The notes: generated by a model not told the origin, from the letters alone. DNA of 59,171 nucleotides from Planctomycetota bacterium (GCA_029558835.1 JAKQDH010000108.1:1-59171), one strand, 5' to 3'. Counted from the stretch's first letter, positions 47,070 to 55,413 are shown. Numbers and translations: made by a program.

Positions 47070-47414
47070 TCACGGAGAACGATGCCGCCCCCGACATCGG
47101 CAACACCGGGCAGGCGCGACACCCAGGTGCGGCACTGTACAGCCCTGCCGCCCGTGTCTTTGGCTCTGCCTGAACACCCCCGGCACGGGCAAAGCCGTAC
47201 TGTGTATGAAGGCAACCCACTTGCATTAAGAGACCGCCTTCGGTAAGCTGACTCACGCTGGGTCCCGCCTGCGGCCCCGGCCCGTCCGGCGCAAGTTGCG
47301 GACGGGCACCGCCCGCAGGCAGGGTTGGTTACGATCCACCCGTTCCGAGTGGGAAAGCCGCGTCCACGCAGTCGGGGTCGGGCAGCGATCCCCTCAACCG
47401 CAAGGAGTCCGCTC

Positions 47415-49241
47415 ATGCACCGCTGGAACACGATCGCAGCGCTGACGCTAACCGCCTGCCTGCTCGCCGGGAGCCCCGCGCCGGGCGGGTCGTACTGTGA
47501 TTGGCTGGTGGGTGAGGGCCGAGGGACCGACAACTTGGTCTATGCGACGGCGGCGTGGGATCCGGACGGACCGGGACCACAACCCGAATTACTGGTCGTG
47601 GGTGGGGAGTTCGTGCACGCCGGCAGCACCCCCGCAAACTACGTTGCGGCGTGGGATGGCAGCACCTGGCACTCCCTGGGGGCGGGGACGAACGGCTGTG
47701 TCCGCGCCCTGACGGTCTACAACGGCGACCTCATCGCCGGCGGCGATTTCACCACTGCCGGCGGAGTCCCGTCCAACCGCATCGCGCGCTGGGATGGCAG
47801 CACCTGGCAGCCATTCGGGACCGGCATGGGCGGTTTAAGTATCGCAGGCGTGTACGCGCTGACGGTCTACAACGGCGACCTGGTCGCAGGGGGCTGGTTC
47901 AACACTGCCGGCGGCGTGGCCTGCGACTGCATCGCCCGCTGGAACGGCAGTACCTGGCAGCCGCTGGGCTCGGGGATGAACGGCCGCGTGTCGGCCCTGA
48001 CGGTGTACAACGGCGAGCTGGCCGCAGGGGGCTGGTTCAACACTGCCGGCGGCGTGGCCTGCAACCGCATCGCCCGCTGGAACGGCAGTACCTGGCAGCC
48101 GCTGGGCTCGGGGATGAACGGCAGCGTGTCGGCCCTGACGGTGTACAACGGCGAGCTGATCGCAGGAGGCTACTTCACCACCGCCGGCGGCGTGACCTGC
48201 AACTACATCGCCCGCTTTAACGGCAGCGCCTGGCAACCATTGGCGTCCGGGATGGACGACGCTGTGAACGCCCTGACGGCTTACGAGGGCGAGTTAATCG
48301 CGGGAGGTTCGTTCTGGCAAGCGGGCGGTGTAATGTGCTTCTGCATTGCTCGGTGGGACGGTGCGGCGTGGCACCCACTGGGCGGGTTCTTGTCGTGGGT
48401 GAACGCTGTAACCGTCTGGCGGGGTGACCTCATCGCCGGAGGCAGGTTGGCCGTCTTCGGGAACATCGCGCGGTGGAACGGCAGTTCCTGGGAATCGCTG
48501 GGCCGGGGATTGGACGGCACCGTGAACGCCCTGACCAACTACGACGGCGAGCTCATCGCGGGGGGCCAGTTTGCGTCGGCCAGCGGTGCGACGTGCAACC
48601 GCATCGCGCGTTGGGACGGCAGCGCCTGGCGCCCGCTGGGCGCGGGAATCAGCGGCGATGACTACTCGTATCTGTATGTGTCCGTCCTGACGGTCTACGA
48701 CGGCGACCTGATCGCGGGGGGCGGGTTCACTGCTGCCGGCGACGTGCCGTGCAACTGCATCGCGCGCTGAAACGGCAGTATCTGGCAGCCGCTGGGGGCG
48801 GGGATGGGTGGTAATGACGAACCCTATGTTCTGGCGTTGACCGTCTACAACGGCGAGTTGATCGCGGGGGGCTACTTCACGCGCGCCGGCGAGCACGTCT
48901 CCTGGCACTGGGCCCGGTGGGGCTGCGCTGGTGACTGCGACCTCAACGGCGATGAGGACGTGGACGAAGACGACTTCTTGCTCTTCGTCGGCGCGTTCGG
49001 CACCTGCACGGGCCAGCCCGGCTTCCTCCTCGCAGCGGACTTCGACGGCGACGGCTGCATCACGCTTTTCGACTACGGACGGTGGCTGCAATGCTACGCT
49101 GATGCCAACGGCCGGGAGTTCGTCCCCCCGAGCGCGCCCCCGGCAGACTTGGTTCCCCTCGACCCGGTCGTACTACCGGCGCCCGTCGACCCAGTGTCCA
49201 TTGCCCCGGTCGCGGCACCGGCGCCCTCCACCCGGCGGTAG
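47415..49241 (+). pseudogene. Secreted propeller-like repeat protein with dockerin-like tail, interrupted by TGA
   Basis: From the ATG at 47415 (AAGGAG seven bases upstream) the frame runs to 49241, 608 residues, broken only by a TGA at 48768-48770. In every other repeat the same position is TGG (IARWNGSTWQPLG), so this is a TGG-to-TGA nonsense change. Signal peptide: WNTIAALTLTACLLAGSPAPG. Then come nine or ten repeats of about 40-46 residues with the pattern SALTVYNGELIAGGYFTTAG followed by GVTCNYIARFNGSAWQPLG. A calcium-binding pair (CDLNGDEDVDEDDF, FDGDGCITLFDYGRW) ends the protein. Units at 47943 and 48081 are nearly identical DNA, 138 bp apart. Functionally it is a surface repeat protein of unknown ligand. 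Confidence 0.8.
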
Positions 49242-49487
49242 CGGCCGGTTCGCCGTCGCCCGGGCCTCCGACAACCAGCACCCGGCCGTTGGGAACTGCT
49301 GGTTGCCTGCCTAGAATCACGCGGTCAAGAGGCCCAGAGCATGCGGTCGGAGACAGACGGGCGGCGTCGTCACTCGCCGGTGGTTCTCTGCGCAAGACAA
49401 GCGGGAAACGGGGGCAGCGCGAACGTCCTGACTGGCTGCCGGGCGGTTGGATTCGGGGAAGCGCCACGGGCGAAGGGGGTGGTCGCC
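49242..49487. other. 246-bp spacer
   Basis: No gene or repeat family seen. An AAGGGGGT site precedes the next ATG. Confidence 0.4.
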
Positions 49488-50660
49488 ATGTCTCGACGTA
49501 ATAAGCCAGGGATGGGAATGGTCCTGCTGATCATTGTCGGGGGGCTCTGGCCGGCAGTCGCCCGGGCGGGTGGCGACTATGACGGTGATGGGGATGTCGA
49601 TCTCGGTGACTTCGCTGCGTTCCCGGCGTGCTGTGCCGGACCGGCCGGCGGGCTGCCGACGGGGTGTGCGGCGCTCGACTTCGACGACGACAACGACGTG
49701 GACATCGCCGACTTCGCCGGACTCCAGCGAATCTTCGGCACGTCCGCCCCCGCGGGCATGGTCCATGTCCCGGGCGGCGAATTCCAGATGGGTGATACCT
49801 TTGCTGAGGGCCATCCGGATGAGTGGCCGGTTCATGCCGTCTTCGTGGACGCTTTCTACCTGGACACTCGCGAGGTAACGAACGCGCAGTACGCGACCGC
49901 GCTGAACTGGGCCTGGACGCAGGGCGGGCTGATTGAGCTTTCCGCCGGCGCCGTAATCCAGGCCGGCAGCGGTGACTGGTGCCCGTACTGTGACACCACG
50001 ATCAGTCACGGGCGAAGTCAAATCACCTGGGACGGCAACCTGTTCGGCGTGGTGACGGGCAGAGAGGATCACCCGATGCTCCTCGTGAGCTGGTACGGAG
50101 CCGCAGCGTACTGCAACTGGCGCAGTGCGATGGAGGGCAGGCCCCTGTGCTTCGATCCCGTGACCTGGACGTGCGATTTCGGCGCGGCAGGTTATCGCCT
50201 CCCCACGGAGGCGGAGTGGGAGAAGGGCGCGCGCGGCGGCACGCCCGAACATCGATTCCCGTGGTCGGACGTGGACACCATCCAACACAGCCGCGCTGAC
50301 TATCGCAGCTTCTCTCTCTACTTGTACGACACCAGCCCGACGCGCGGCTTCCACCCCCTGTTCAGTACGGGGGTCATGCCCTACACCAGTCCCGTGGGCT
50401 ACTTCGCGGCCAACGGGTATGGGCTCTACGACATGGCGGGAAACGCCGAGGAATGGTGCTACGACGGCTACTCAAGCACGTACTACTCGGAGTCTCCGTG
50501 GGCAAACCCCATCGGCATGGAAGACAACGACACTCGCCTGCTGCGGGGTGGCAGTTGGGCCAGCTTTGCTAATTCCTGCCGATCGGCGCATCGCGACAAG
50601 TACTCGGCAAGCAACCGCGACCCCATTACCGGTTTCCGTCGTGCGCTTCGGGCACCGTGA
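49488..50660 (+). CDS. Secreted FGE-sulfatase-domain protein with dockerin-like motifs
   Basis: 390 residues from the ATG at 49488 with AAGGGGGT upstream; an earlier in-frame start (49341) adds nothing recognisable. Signal peptide MVLLIIVGGLWPAVARAGG. Residues about 29-83 hold two Asp-rich calcium loops (DYDGDGDVDLGDFAAF, DFDDDNDVDIADFAGL), a dockerin-like or EF-hand-like unit. The rest is a formylglycine-generating-enzyme-like domain: MVHVPGGEFQMGD, HAVFVDAFYLDTREVTNAQY, YRLPTEAEWEKGARGG, GLYDMAGNAEEWCYDGY, LLRGGSWASFANSCRSAHRD. FGE oxidises sulfatase cysteines, but most secreted members of this fold are binding proteins; no sulfatase gene is near. Confidence 0.9.
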   Translation: MSRRNKPGMGMVLLIIVGGLWPAVARAGGDYDGDGDVDLGDFAAFPACCAGPAGGLPTGCAALDFDDDNDVDIADFAGLQRIFGTSAPAGMVHVPGGEFQMGDTFAEGHPDEWPVHAVFVDAFYLDTREVTNAQYATALNWAWTQGGLIELSAGAVIQAGSGDWCPYCDTTISHGRSQITWDGNLFGVVTGREDHPMLLVSWYGAAAYCNWRSAMEGRPLCFDPVTWTCDFGAAGYRLPTEAEWEKGARGGTPEHRFPWSDVDTIQHSRADYRSFSLYLYDTSPTRGFHPLFSTGVMPYTSPVGYFAANGYGLYDMAGNAEEWCYDGYSSTYYSESPWANPIGMEDNDTRLLRGGSWASFANSCRSAHRDKYSASNRDPITGFRRALRAP

Positions 50661-50713
50661 CCCTCGGCAGTTCTGATTCTCCGGGCCGCTCTCGCGGGGC
50701 CCGGATGCGGCCG

Positions 50714-51004
50714 TCAGAATGCCACTCGGAAGCCATTGAACTCGCCCGTTGCGGGCGCTTCCTGCACTTCGGTGTGCCCGATGTAGCCGGCCATGCGGTC
50801 GGCGATCGCCTCTTGCAGGCGGTCCAGCTCGGCAGCGGCGCCCTCGATCACCAGTTCGACCCGCCCGTCGCCCAGGTTCTTGACGTACCCCGTAACGTGA
50901 AACCGGGCCGCCAACGTGTTGGTCGTGTAGCGAAAGCCCACCCCCTGCACATCCCCGCCGTAGTGGACGACGCGCCGGATCAGCGGTGCGTTGGACTCTG
51001 ACAT
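50714..51004 (-). CDS. acyP: Acylphosphatase
   Basis: 96 residues from the ATG at 51004. It hydrolyses acyl phosphates. The signature HYGGDVQGVGFRYTTNTLA carries the catalytic arginine, and VTGYVKNLGDGRVELVIEG the catalytic asparagine. Its start lies inside the 3' end of the anti-sigma kinase gene (25-bp overlap), so translation is coupled. Coupling of an acylphosphatase to a STAS/HATPase pair is odd; whether it has any regulatory meaning is unknown. Confidence 0.93.
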   Translation of the reverse strand: MSESNAPLIRRVVHYGGDVQGVGFRYTTNTLAARFHVTGYVKNLGDGRVELVIEGAAAELDRLQEAIADRMAGYIGHTEVQEAPATGEFNGFRVAF

Positions 51005-51447
51005 GGCGGCGTGCCTCCGGGCGTGCGGCGCTTGACCATGTACACCTCGCGGCCGTGGTCGCGGTAGCACACCTCGTCCATGTAGGCGCGCATCAGCATG
51101 ATGCCCCGGCCATTGGGCAGCGGCAGCCGATCCGGGTGCGTCGGGTCGGGAATCTGCTCCGGCTCGAACCCGCCCCCCTCGTCCCGCACGATGACCACCA
51201 CGCGCTCGGCACTCACCGCGTAGCGAATCAGAATCGACTTGGCACTGTCGCACCGGTTGCCGTGCTTGATGGCGTTGCTGAACGCCTCTTCCAGGGCCAG
51301 CTTGACGGCGAACGCCTCGTCCTTCGAGAAGCCGCGGGCCTCCATCTCCTGCAAGATCACCTCCTTCGGCCGGACGGTCTCCTTGGGGTCACTAGGCACC
51401 ACCCAGGACGGAAACGTCGATTCATCTTTGGGATCAACGCCGCCCAT
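50980..51447 (-). CDS. RsbW/SpoIIAB-like serine kinase, anti-sigma factor
   Basis: 155 residues from the ATG at 51447; an in-frame ATG at 51486 is an equal alternative. GHKL-fold ATPase: N-box VKLALEEAFSNAIKHGNR, G1 box VRDEGGGFEPEQIPDP and G2 box NGRGIMLMRAYMDEV. These are the features of anti-sigma kinases that phosphorylate STAS partners. It lies immediately after the STAS gene at 51495-51869 and overlaps acylphosphatase, so the three form an operon. The target sigma factor is not in the window. Confidence 0.9.
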   Translation of the reverse strand: MGGVDPKDESTFPSWVVPSDPKETVRPKEVILQEMEARGFSKDEAFAVKLALEEAFSNAIKHGNRCDSAKSILIRYAVSAERVVVIVRDEGGGFEPEQIPDPTHPDRLPLPNGRGIMLMRAYMDEVCYRDHGREVYMVKRRTPGGTPPCQSPTHR

Positions 51448-51494
51448 CGCCGTGCCACCCCACCGCCTGTACCCACCTCCATCCAACCGTCCGC

Positions 51495-51869
51495 CTACTT
51501 TTTTGCAGCAGCAGGAAACGCCGCCAGAGCTTCCTCCCGCGTACTGTAGATCGAGAACAGCTTGTTCAAACGCGTGATCTTGAACACCTCGAAAATCTGC
51601 GGGCTGATGTCCGAAAGCTTCAGTACCCCTTGTCGCTCCTTCACTTGCGTATTCAGCGTGATTAGCATACCTAACGCAGAACTGGACAAGTGCTCCACAT
51701 TCTTGAAGCTGAGCAGTAAGTTGATCTTCACGTGGCTGGAGACGAGGGCCGCCAGTTCCTCGCCGATGCGGGAAATGGACAACTCCTCGAGGATCTTCCG
51801 ATCTTCAAAGTTGACGACCGTGGCGTTGCCGACCTCGGTCACGGTGATGGCGGTACGCGGTTCGGACAT
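51495..51869 (-). CDS. STAS-domain anti-sigma factor antagonist
   Basis: 124 residues. STAS fold with VVNFEDRKILEELSISRIGE, LLLSFKNVEHLSSSALGML (phosphoacceptor serines) and QVKERQGVLKLSDISPQIFE. It is the first gene of the STAS-kinase-acylphosphatase operon and would be the partner of the downstream kinase. Local base use is AT-richer than its neighbours. The promoter at 51930-51957 is its likely source of transcription. Confidence 0.93.
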   Translation of the reverse strand: MSEPRTAITVTEVGNATVVNFEDRKILEELSISRIGEELAALVSSHVKINLLLSFKNVEHLSSSALGMLITLNTQVKERQGVLKLSDISPQIFEVFKITRLNKLFSIYSTREEALAAFPAAAKK

Positions 51870-51929
51870 GAAAATGCGACGCTCCGTGTTCCGTAAAACT
51901 TGAAACCGGGATAGCTTTGCGTAGAGTGT

Positions 51930-51957
51930 ATGGTAGCGGCGCGGGCGGGGGTGTCAA
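51930..51957 (-). promoter_or_regulatory. Sigma-70 promoter for the STAS operon
   Basis: On the minus strand TTGACA (51957-51952) and TACCAT (51935-51930) with a 16-bp spacer, about 55 bases before the STAS start. It lies in the divergent gap to the phospholipase-like gene. Confidence 0.6.
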
Positions 51958-51982
51958 GCAGCCCGGCGACCGGCGGACTTTC

Positions 51983-52921
51983 ATGCGGATCACTTGGTGG
52001 GCAGTGTTGGCGGCGGGACTGGTGCTCTTGCACCTGCCCGAGCGTGCGGAGGCTTGGGGGCCCGGCTTCCATGTCTCGGCGGGCAGCACCGTCTTGGAGC
52101 TGCTGCCGTTGCTGCCACCGATGGTGGCGGCCTTGCTGGCACGCCACCGGGAGGCGTTTCTTTACGGCAACGTGGCGGCCGACGTGGTGTTCGCCAAGCG
52201 ACTCAGCCCGGTCAAGCAGTTCTGCCACCACTGGGCGACCGGCTTGCGGCTGCTGGACGAGGCCGGCAACGGCCGGGAGCGGGCGTTGGCGTATGGGTAC
52301 CTCTCGCATCTGGCGGCCGACACCGTCGCCCACGGCAAGTACGTGCCGCGGCAGGTGTTGCTGAGCCAGTCCACGGTCAACCTCGGGCACTTCTACTGGG
52401 AGCTGCGTGCGGATCGGCTGGTGCAACCGCACGCCTGGACGGGGCTGAAGGTGCTGCTGGCGCAGAATCATGCGGCCGACCATCGCGCCCTGGCCCGGCA
52501 CCTTTCGCGGGCGATGCTGCCGTATCCCCTGAACCGCGTCCTGTTCGATCGGATCAATGCCTTGGCCGTCAGTCCGGCGGTGTGTACGACGCTGAACGGG
52601 TGGAGCCGCCTGTCGCGGCGGGCGTTGCCGGTGGAGCTGGTCCGGAAGTTCCGCGAGGAGAGCGTGGACCGAATACTTTCGGTCCTCTCGGAGGGGCAGC
52701 GGTCGCCGGTGTTGCGGGAAGACCCTGCCGGGACGGGGGCGTTGATGCAGGCGGCGGTGCGGCGGCGCGAGCTGCGCCGTCTGCGGCGGCACCGGCTGTC
52801 CACCGAGCACTGGCTGCGCGAGGTGGGTGAGGGCTTCGCCCCGGCCAGTTACGTTCCGGTCGCCATGGACGGCGTGGTGATGGATGAGCCCGCCCTAGCC
52901 CAGCTCAGCGGGTCGGCCTGA
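51983..52921 (+). CDS. Zn-dependent phospholipase C-like secreted protein
   Basis: 312 residues from the ATG at 51983; an upstream in-frame start (51917) lacks sense. Signal peptide WWAVLAAGLVLLHLPERAEA, cut before WGPGFHVSAG. A mature N-terminal tryptophan followed by histidines is the hallmark of the zinc phospholipase C / S1-P1 fold, where Trp1 ligates zinc. Further likely ligands: FLYGNVAADVVFAKRL, FCHHWATGLRLLDEAG and AYGYLSHLAADTVAHGKYVP (HxxxD-type). Homologues act on phosphodiesters outside the cytoplasm; the substrate here is unknown. Its TGA overlaps the next start (TGATG). Confidence 0.75.
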   Translation: MRITWWAVLAAGLVLLHLPERAEAWGPGFHVSAGSTVLELLPLLPPMVAALLARHREAFLYGNVAADVVFAKRLSPVKQFCHHWATGLRLLDEAGNGRERALAYGYLSHLAADTVAHGKYVPRQVLLSQSTVNLGHFYWELRADRLVQPHAWTGLKVLLAQNHAADHRALARHLSRAMLPYPLNRVLFDRINALAVSPAVCTTLNGWSRLSRRALPVELVRKFREESVDRILSVLSEGQRSPVLREDPAGTGALMQAAVRRRELRRLRRHRLSTEHWLREVGEGFAPASYVPVAMDGVVMDEPALAQLSGSA

Positions 52922-53865
52922 TGAACGTCGCGCTCATCGGCAGTGTCAGTTCCAGTTGGTACACCCTGGAGGCGCTGATCCGCGCGGGTGTGGAGATCAC
53001 CGGCGTGCTCGGCGTGGACGAGTCACAGGCGGCGCGGATCAGCGATTATCATTCCTTGCGGGAGCCGGCGACGCGGGCCGGCATTCCGTTTTTCTCTTTC
53101 GTGAAGGTGACGGAACCGGCCGTTGAGGAGTTCCTGCGCGCGCACCCACCCGACTTGCTCTGGGTGATCGGCCTGTCGCAGCTCGTCCCCCCCGGTCTAC
53201 TGGCAATCGCTCGTCAGGGCGGGGTCGGCTTTCATCCCACGATGCTGCCGGAAGGGCGCGGACGAGCGCCGGTGGCGTGGACGATCCTGCGGGGGGCGCG
53301 GGCGGCCGCCAACCTCTTCTTCCTCGCCGACGAACCCGACGCCGGCGACATCATCATCCAGCGCGAGGTACTGGTGCTTCCCGATGACTACTCCGAAGAG
53401 CTGATTCGGCGTACGAATGAGGTGCTCGCGGCCGCGATCATCGAGCTGGCTCCCGCGCTCAAGGCGGGTAAGTTGCCCCGGCGGCCGCAGGACCACAGCC
53501 GGGCCACGTATTACCCCAAACGGACGCCGGCCGATGGGCTGATTGACTGGTCACAACCGACGGAGATGGTATACCGGCTCATACGCGCCGCGGGGCGGCC
53601 CTATCCCGGAGCGTTCTCACATCTGCGCGGCCGCCAAGTCACGATCCGGCGTGCCCGACCGGCGGCCGCCGGCGAGATGCGGGCCCGCGGAGTCGCCCCG
53701 GCGCCGGGAACCGTGTTGCGCGTGCAACCACAAGGTGTGCTTGTGCAGACGGGGGACGGGGGCCTGTGGCTGACGGAGTGGGAGGACGGCGCGGCTTCCA
53801 CTGCGCCGGCCGGCGCTTCCCTGGTGTCCGGAGCGAGGTTTACGTCGGGAGCAGGGCTTGTCTAA
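52921..53865 (+). CDS. Formyltransferase-family protein (Fmt-like)
   Basis: 314 residues, starting at the TGATG junction with the preceding gene. The N-10-formyl-THF-dependent fold is clear: MNVALIGSVSSSWYTLEALI, LLWVIGLSQLVPPGLLAIA, GVGFHPTMLPEGRGRAPVAW, FFLADEPDAGDIIIQREVL, and the later TPADGLIDWSQPTEMVYRLI and RAAGRPYPGAFSHL. The catalytic His and Asp are kept (FHP and AGDII), but the Asn two residues before the His in Fmt is Gly. This points to a sugar-amine formyltransferase rather than the initiator-tRNA enzyme. A PIG-L deacetylase follows 220 bp downstream, which fits deacetylation then formylation of an N-acetyl sugar. Confidence 0.85.
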   Translation: MNVALIGSVSSSWYTLEALIRAGVEITGVLGVDESQAARISDYHSLREPATRAGIPFFSFVKVTEPAVEEFLRAHPPDLLWVIGLSQLVPPGLLAIARQGGVGFHPTMLPEGRGRAPVAWTILRGARAAANLFFLADEPDAGDIIIQREVLVLPDDYSEELIRRTNEVLAAAIIELAPALKAGKLPRRPQDHSRATYYPKRTPADGLIDWSQPTEMVYRLIRAAGRPYPGAFSHLRGRQVTIRRARPAAAGEMRARGVAPAPGTVLRVQPQGVLVQTGDGGLWLTEWEDGAASTAPAGASLVSGARFTSGAGLV

Positions 53866-53918
53866 GAGGCCCCTCGGGCGGGGAGGCGTCACGCGACGGG
53901 CGAGTGTTCGCGGGTCAC

Positions 53919-53954
53919 CCCCTCACCCTACCCTCTCCCCTGGGGGAGAGGGGT
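53919..53954. repeat. GAGAGGGG hairpin repeat (family A)
   Basis: CCTCACCCTACCCTCTCCCC followed by GGGGAGAGGGGTG, downstream of the formyltransferase gene and running into the 26-bp tandem array. Confidence 0.8.
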
Positions 53955-54078
53955 GAAACAACGCTCGCGAGCAGTGGGGTGAAGCAGCGGTCGCGAGGAG
54001 TGGGGTGAAACAACGGTCGCGGGGAGAGGAATGAAACGACAATCGCGGCAAGAGGGGTGCGACCACGGTTGTAGCGAG
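53949..54078. repeat. 26-bp tandem repeat, five copies
   Basis: Units at 53949, 53975, 54001, 54027 and 54053, pattern WGGGGTGAAACAACGGTCGC then GRGGAG. The first unit starts inside the family-A hairpin, so the array may have grown from its tail. The last unit supplies GCGAGG, the ribosome-binding site for the next ATG. Confidence 0.85.
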
Positions 54079-54085
54079 GAACATC

Positions 54086-54751
54086 ATGGCCACCGTACTG
54101 GTGTTGGCACCGCATCCGGATGACGAAGTGCTGGGCGTGGGCGGCACGATCCTGCGGCACTTGGCTGAAGGCGATGCCGTGCACGTGGCCATCTGCACCC
54201 GCGGCGAGGAGGCCCGCTTCGGCCGGGAACAAGTGGAGCGCGTGCAGGCGGAAGCCCGCGAGGCGCACGCGCTGCTGGGCGTTACCGGCTCACACTTCCT
54301 GGCACTGCCGGCCGCACGCCTGGACACCCTGCCGGTTGCCGACGTGAACGCGGCCCTGAGCGAGGTCTTCGAGCGCGTCCGTCCCGAGGTGCTCTACGTA
54401 CCGCACGTGGGCGACGTGCACCGCGACCACCAGGTGATCTTCCAGGCGGCGCTGGTGTGCTCCCGGCCGACGGGTGGGCGTTACCCGCGGCGCATCCTGG
54501 CCTTCGAGACGGTGTCGGAGACGGACTGGTATGCCGCGCCGTTGACGCCGGCGTTCGTACCGAACGTGTTTGTGGACATCAGCGCGCACCTCGACGGGAA
54601 GCTGGCGGCCTGCGCCAAGTACGCCTCGCAGCTTCGCCCCGCGCCCGACCAGCGTTCGCTGGAAGCCATCCGCGCCCTGAGCATCACCCGCGGCAGCGCT
54701 ATGGGCCTGCGCCACGCCGAGGCGTTCATGCTGATCCGCCAGATCGACTGA
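54086..54751 (+). CDS. PIG-L/LmbE-family N-acetylsugar deacetylase
   Basis: 221 residues. The zinc motif is LAPHPDDEVLGVGG (HPDDE, residues 10-14), with the third ligand in HVGDVHRDHQVIFQAAL. This family removes acetyl groups from N-acetylglucosamine-linked substrates (PIG-L, MshB, BshB). ATG at 54086; its ribosome-binding site (GCGAGGAAC) belongs to the fifth copy of a tandem repeat. Although bshC is in the window, the neighbour here is a formyltransferase, so a role in sugar modification of surface glycans is more likely than bacillithiol synthesis. A long perfect hairpin follows 5 bp after the stop. Confidence 0.88.
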   Translation: MATVLVLAPHPDDEVLGVGGTILRHLAEGDAVHVAICTRGEEARFGREQVERVQAEAREAHALLGVTGSHFLALPAARLDTLPVADVNAALSEVFERVRPEVLYVPHVGDVHRDHQVIFQAALVCSRPTGGRYPRRILAFETVSETDWYAAPLTPAFVPNVFVDISAHLDGKLAACAKYASQLRPAPDQRSLEAIRALSITRGSAMGLRHAEAFMLIRQID

Positions 54752-54755
54752 CCGA

Positions 54756-54830
54756 AAACGGGGACGCAGCTAGTTTCCAGGCGCCTAGCTTCCGGCACCG
54801 TCGGCAAAGAAACTAGCTGCGTCCCCGTTT
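54756..54830. repeat. Perfect 22-bp inverted repeat hairpin
   Basis: Arm 54756-54777 (AAACGGGGACGCAGCTAG then TTTC) is exactly complementary to arm 54809-54830, with a 31-base loop. It begins 5 bp after the PIG-L stop. No T-tract follows, so it is not a standard terminator; it has the form of a REP/RAYT-type palindrome. Confidence 0.85.
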
Positions 54831-55130
54831 CCCGTGTTGCTGCCCGGCAACGCGGGCACTGACGATGTGTCCCGCCGGCAACGCCCCGCAAAGTCAGCAC
54901 GCCTGAACCATCCCGCAGGGGCAACCCAGTTCCTACCTCCTTGACGCAGTGACGCCCGCCGCGGAGCACCTGGGCGGATGTTATCGGCCGCGGAGCGACG
55001 GGCGGCGGGGCGCGCCGGTCGGCAACGGGCGTGCCCTTCCCTACCGGCGGCGAGGGGAGAGTCCGGCGGCCGGAACCCGCGGTGCACGCCTCGCCCACCG
55101 CGGTGCCGGTCGCAGCAGGGGGATGAAGCC

Positions 55131-55220
55131 ATGTCGTGGAAGCTGACCGTGTACTGGTTCTTCCGCCGCAAGGTGCGGATCGTCTTCCTGACGGCCATGA
55201 CCTACGCAGCCTTGTGCTGA
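55131..55220 (+). CDS. Possible 29-residue membrane-active peptide
   Basis: MSWKLTVYWFFRRKVRIVFL then TAMTYAALC, stop TGA. GGGGGATG lies seven bases before the ATG. The peptide is hydrophobic with a central basic cluster (RRKVR) and ends in Cys. It has no homologue known to me. It may be a small membrane protein or chance; the good ribosome-binding site and clean hydrophobic pattern are the only evidence. Confidence 0.3.
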   Translation: MSWKLTVYWFFRRKVRIVFLTAMTYAALC

Positions 55221-55338
55221 TTGGATCACCTGACGCGGAGGAGAAGGAGCAGGGCCCGGAGCTGCGCCGAGCGCAAGACCGGGCCCCTGTTCTGCGCTCC
55301 GGTAGCTCCACGCCCCTGGGAGGTCAACGGTCCGACAC

Positions 55339-55413
55339 GGGTGGCATCGCCAAGTGCCGGCGTGGGTGGCATCGCCAAGTGCGGCTGTGGGTGGCATCGC
55401 CAAGTGCCGGCGT
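55339..55413. repeat. 25-bp tandem repeat, three copies
   Basis: GGGTGGCATCGCCAAGTGCC then GGCGT, units at 55339, 55364 and 55389. The first 17 bases resemble the inverted-repeat end of the adjacent 108-bp element (GGGTGGCATGGCCAAGC). Confidence 0.8.

Larger units (their letters stand above)
45886..47414. other. Gene-free 1.5-kb hairpin-dense region
   Basis: The longest stretch without a gene. It holds a family-A hairpin (45948-45990), a run of at least ten short perfect hairpins (46223-46799) and a 30-bp tandem repeat (46967-47069). ORFs in it have no family features. Confidence 0.7.

Noticed and set aside
48768..48770. TGA read as tryptophan or selenocysteine
   Set aside because: Other genes use TGA as normal stop, no SECIS-like hairpin follows, and the codon replaces Trp, not Cys. 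Simple nonsense mutation is likeliest.
53949..54078. CRISPR array
   Set aside because: The 26-bp units are directly adjacent with no spacers.
54086..54751. BshB partner of bshC in bacillithiol synthesis
   Set aside because: Too far from bshC, in the other sequence block, and next to a formyltransferase; the family alone does not prove it.
54756..54830. Rho-independent terminator of the PIG-L gene
   Set aside because: No T-tract on either strand and unusually long perfect arms.
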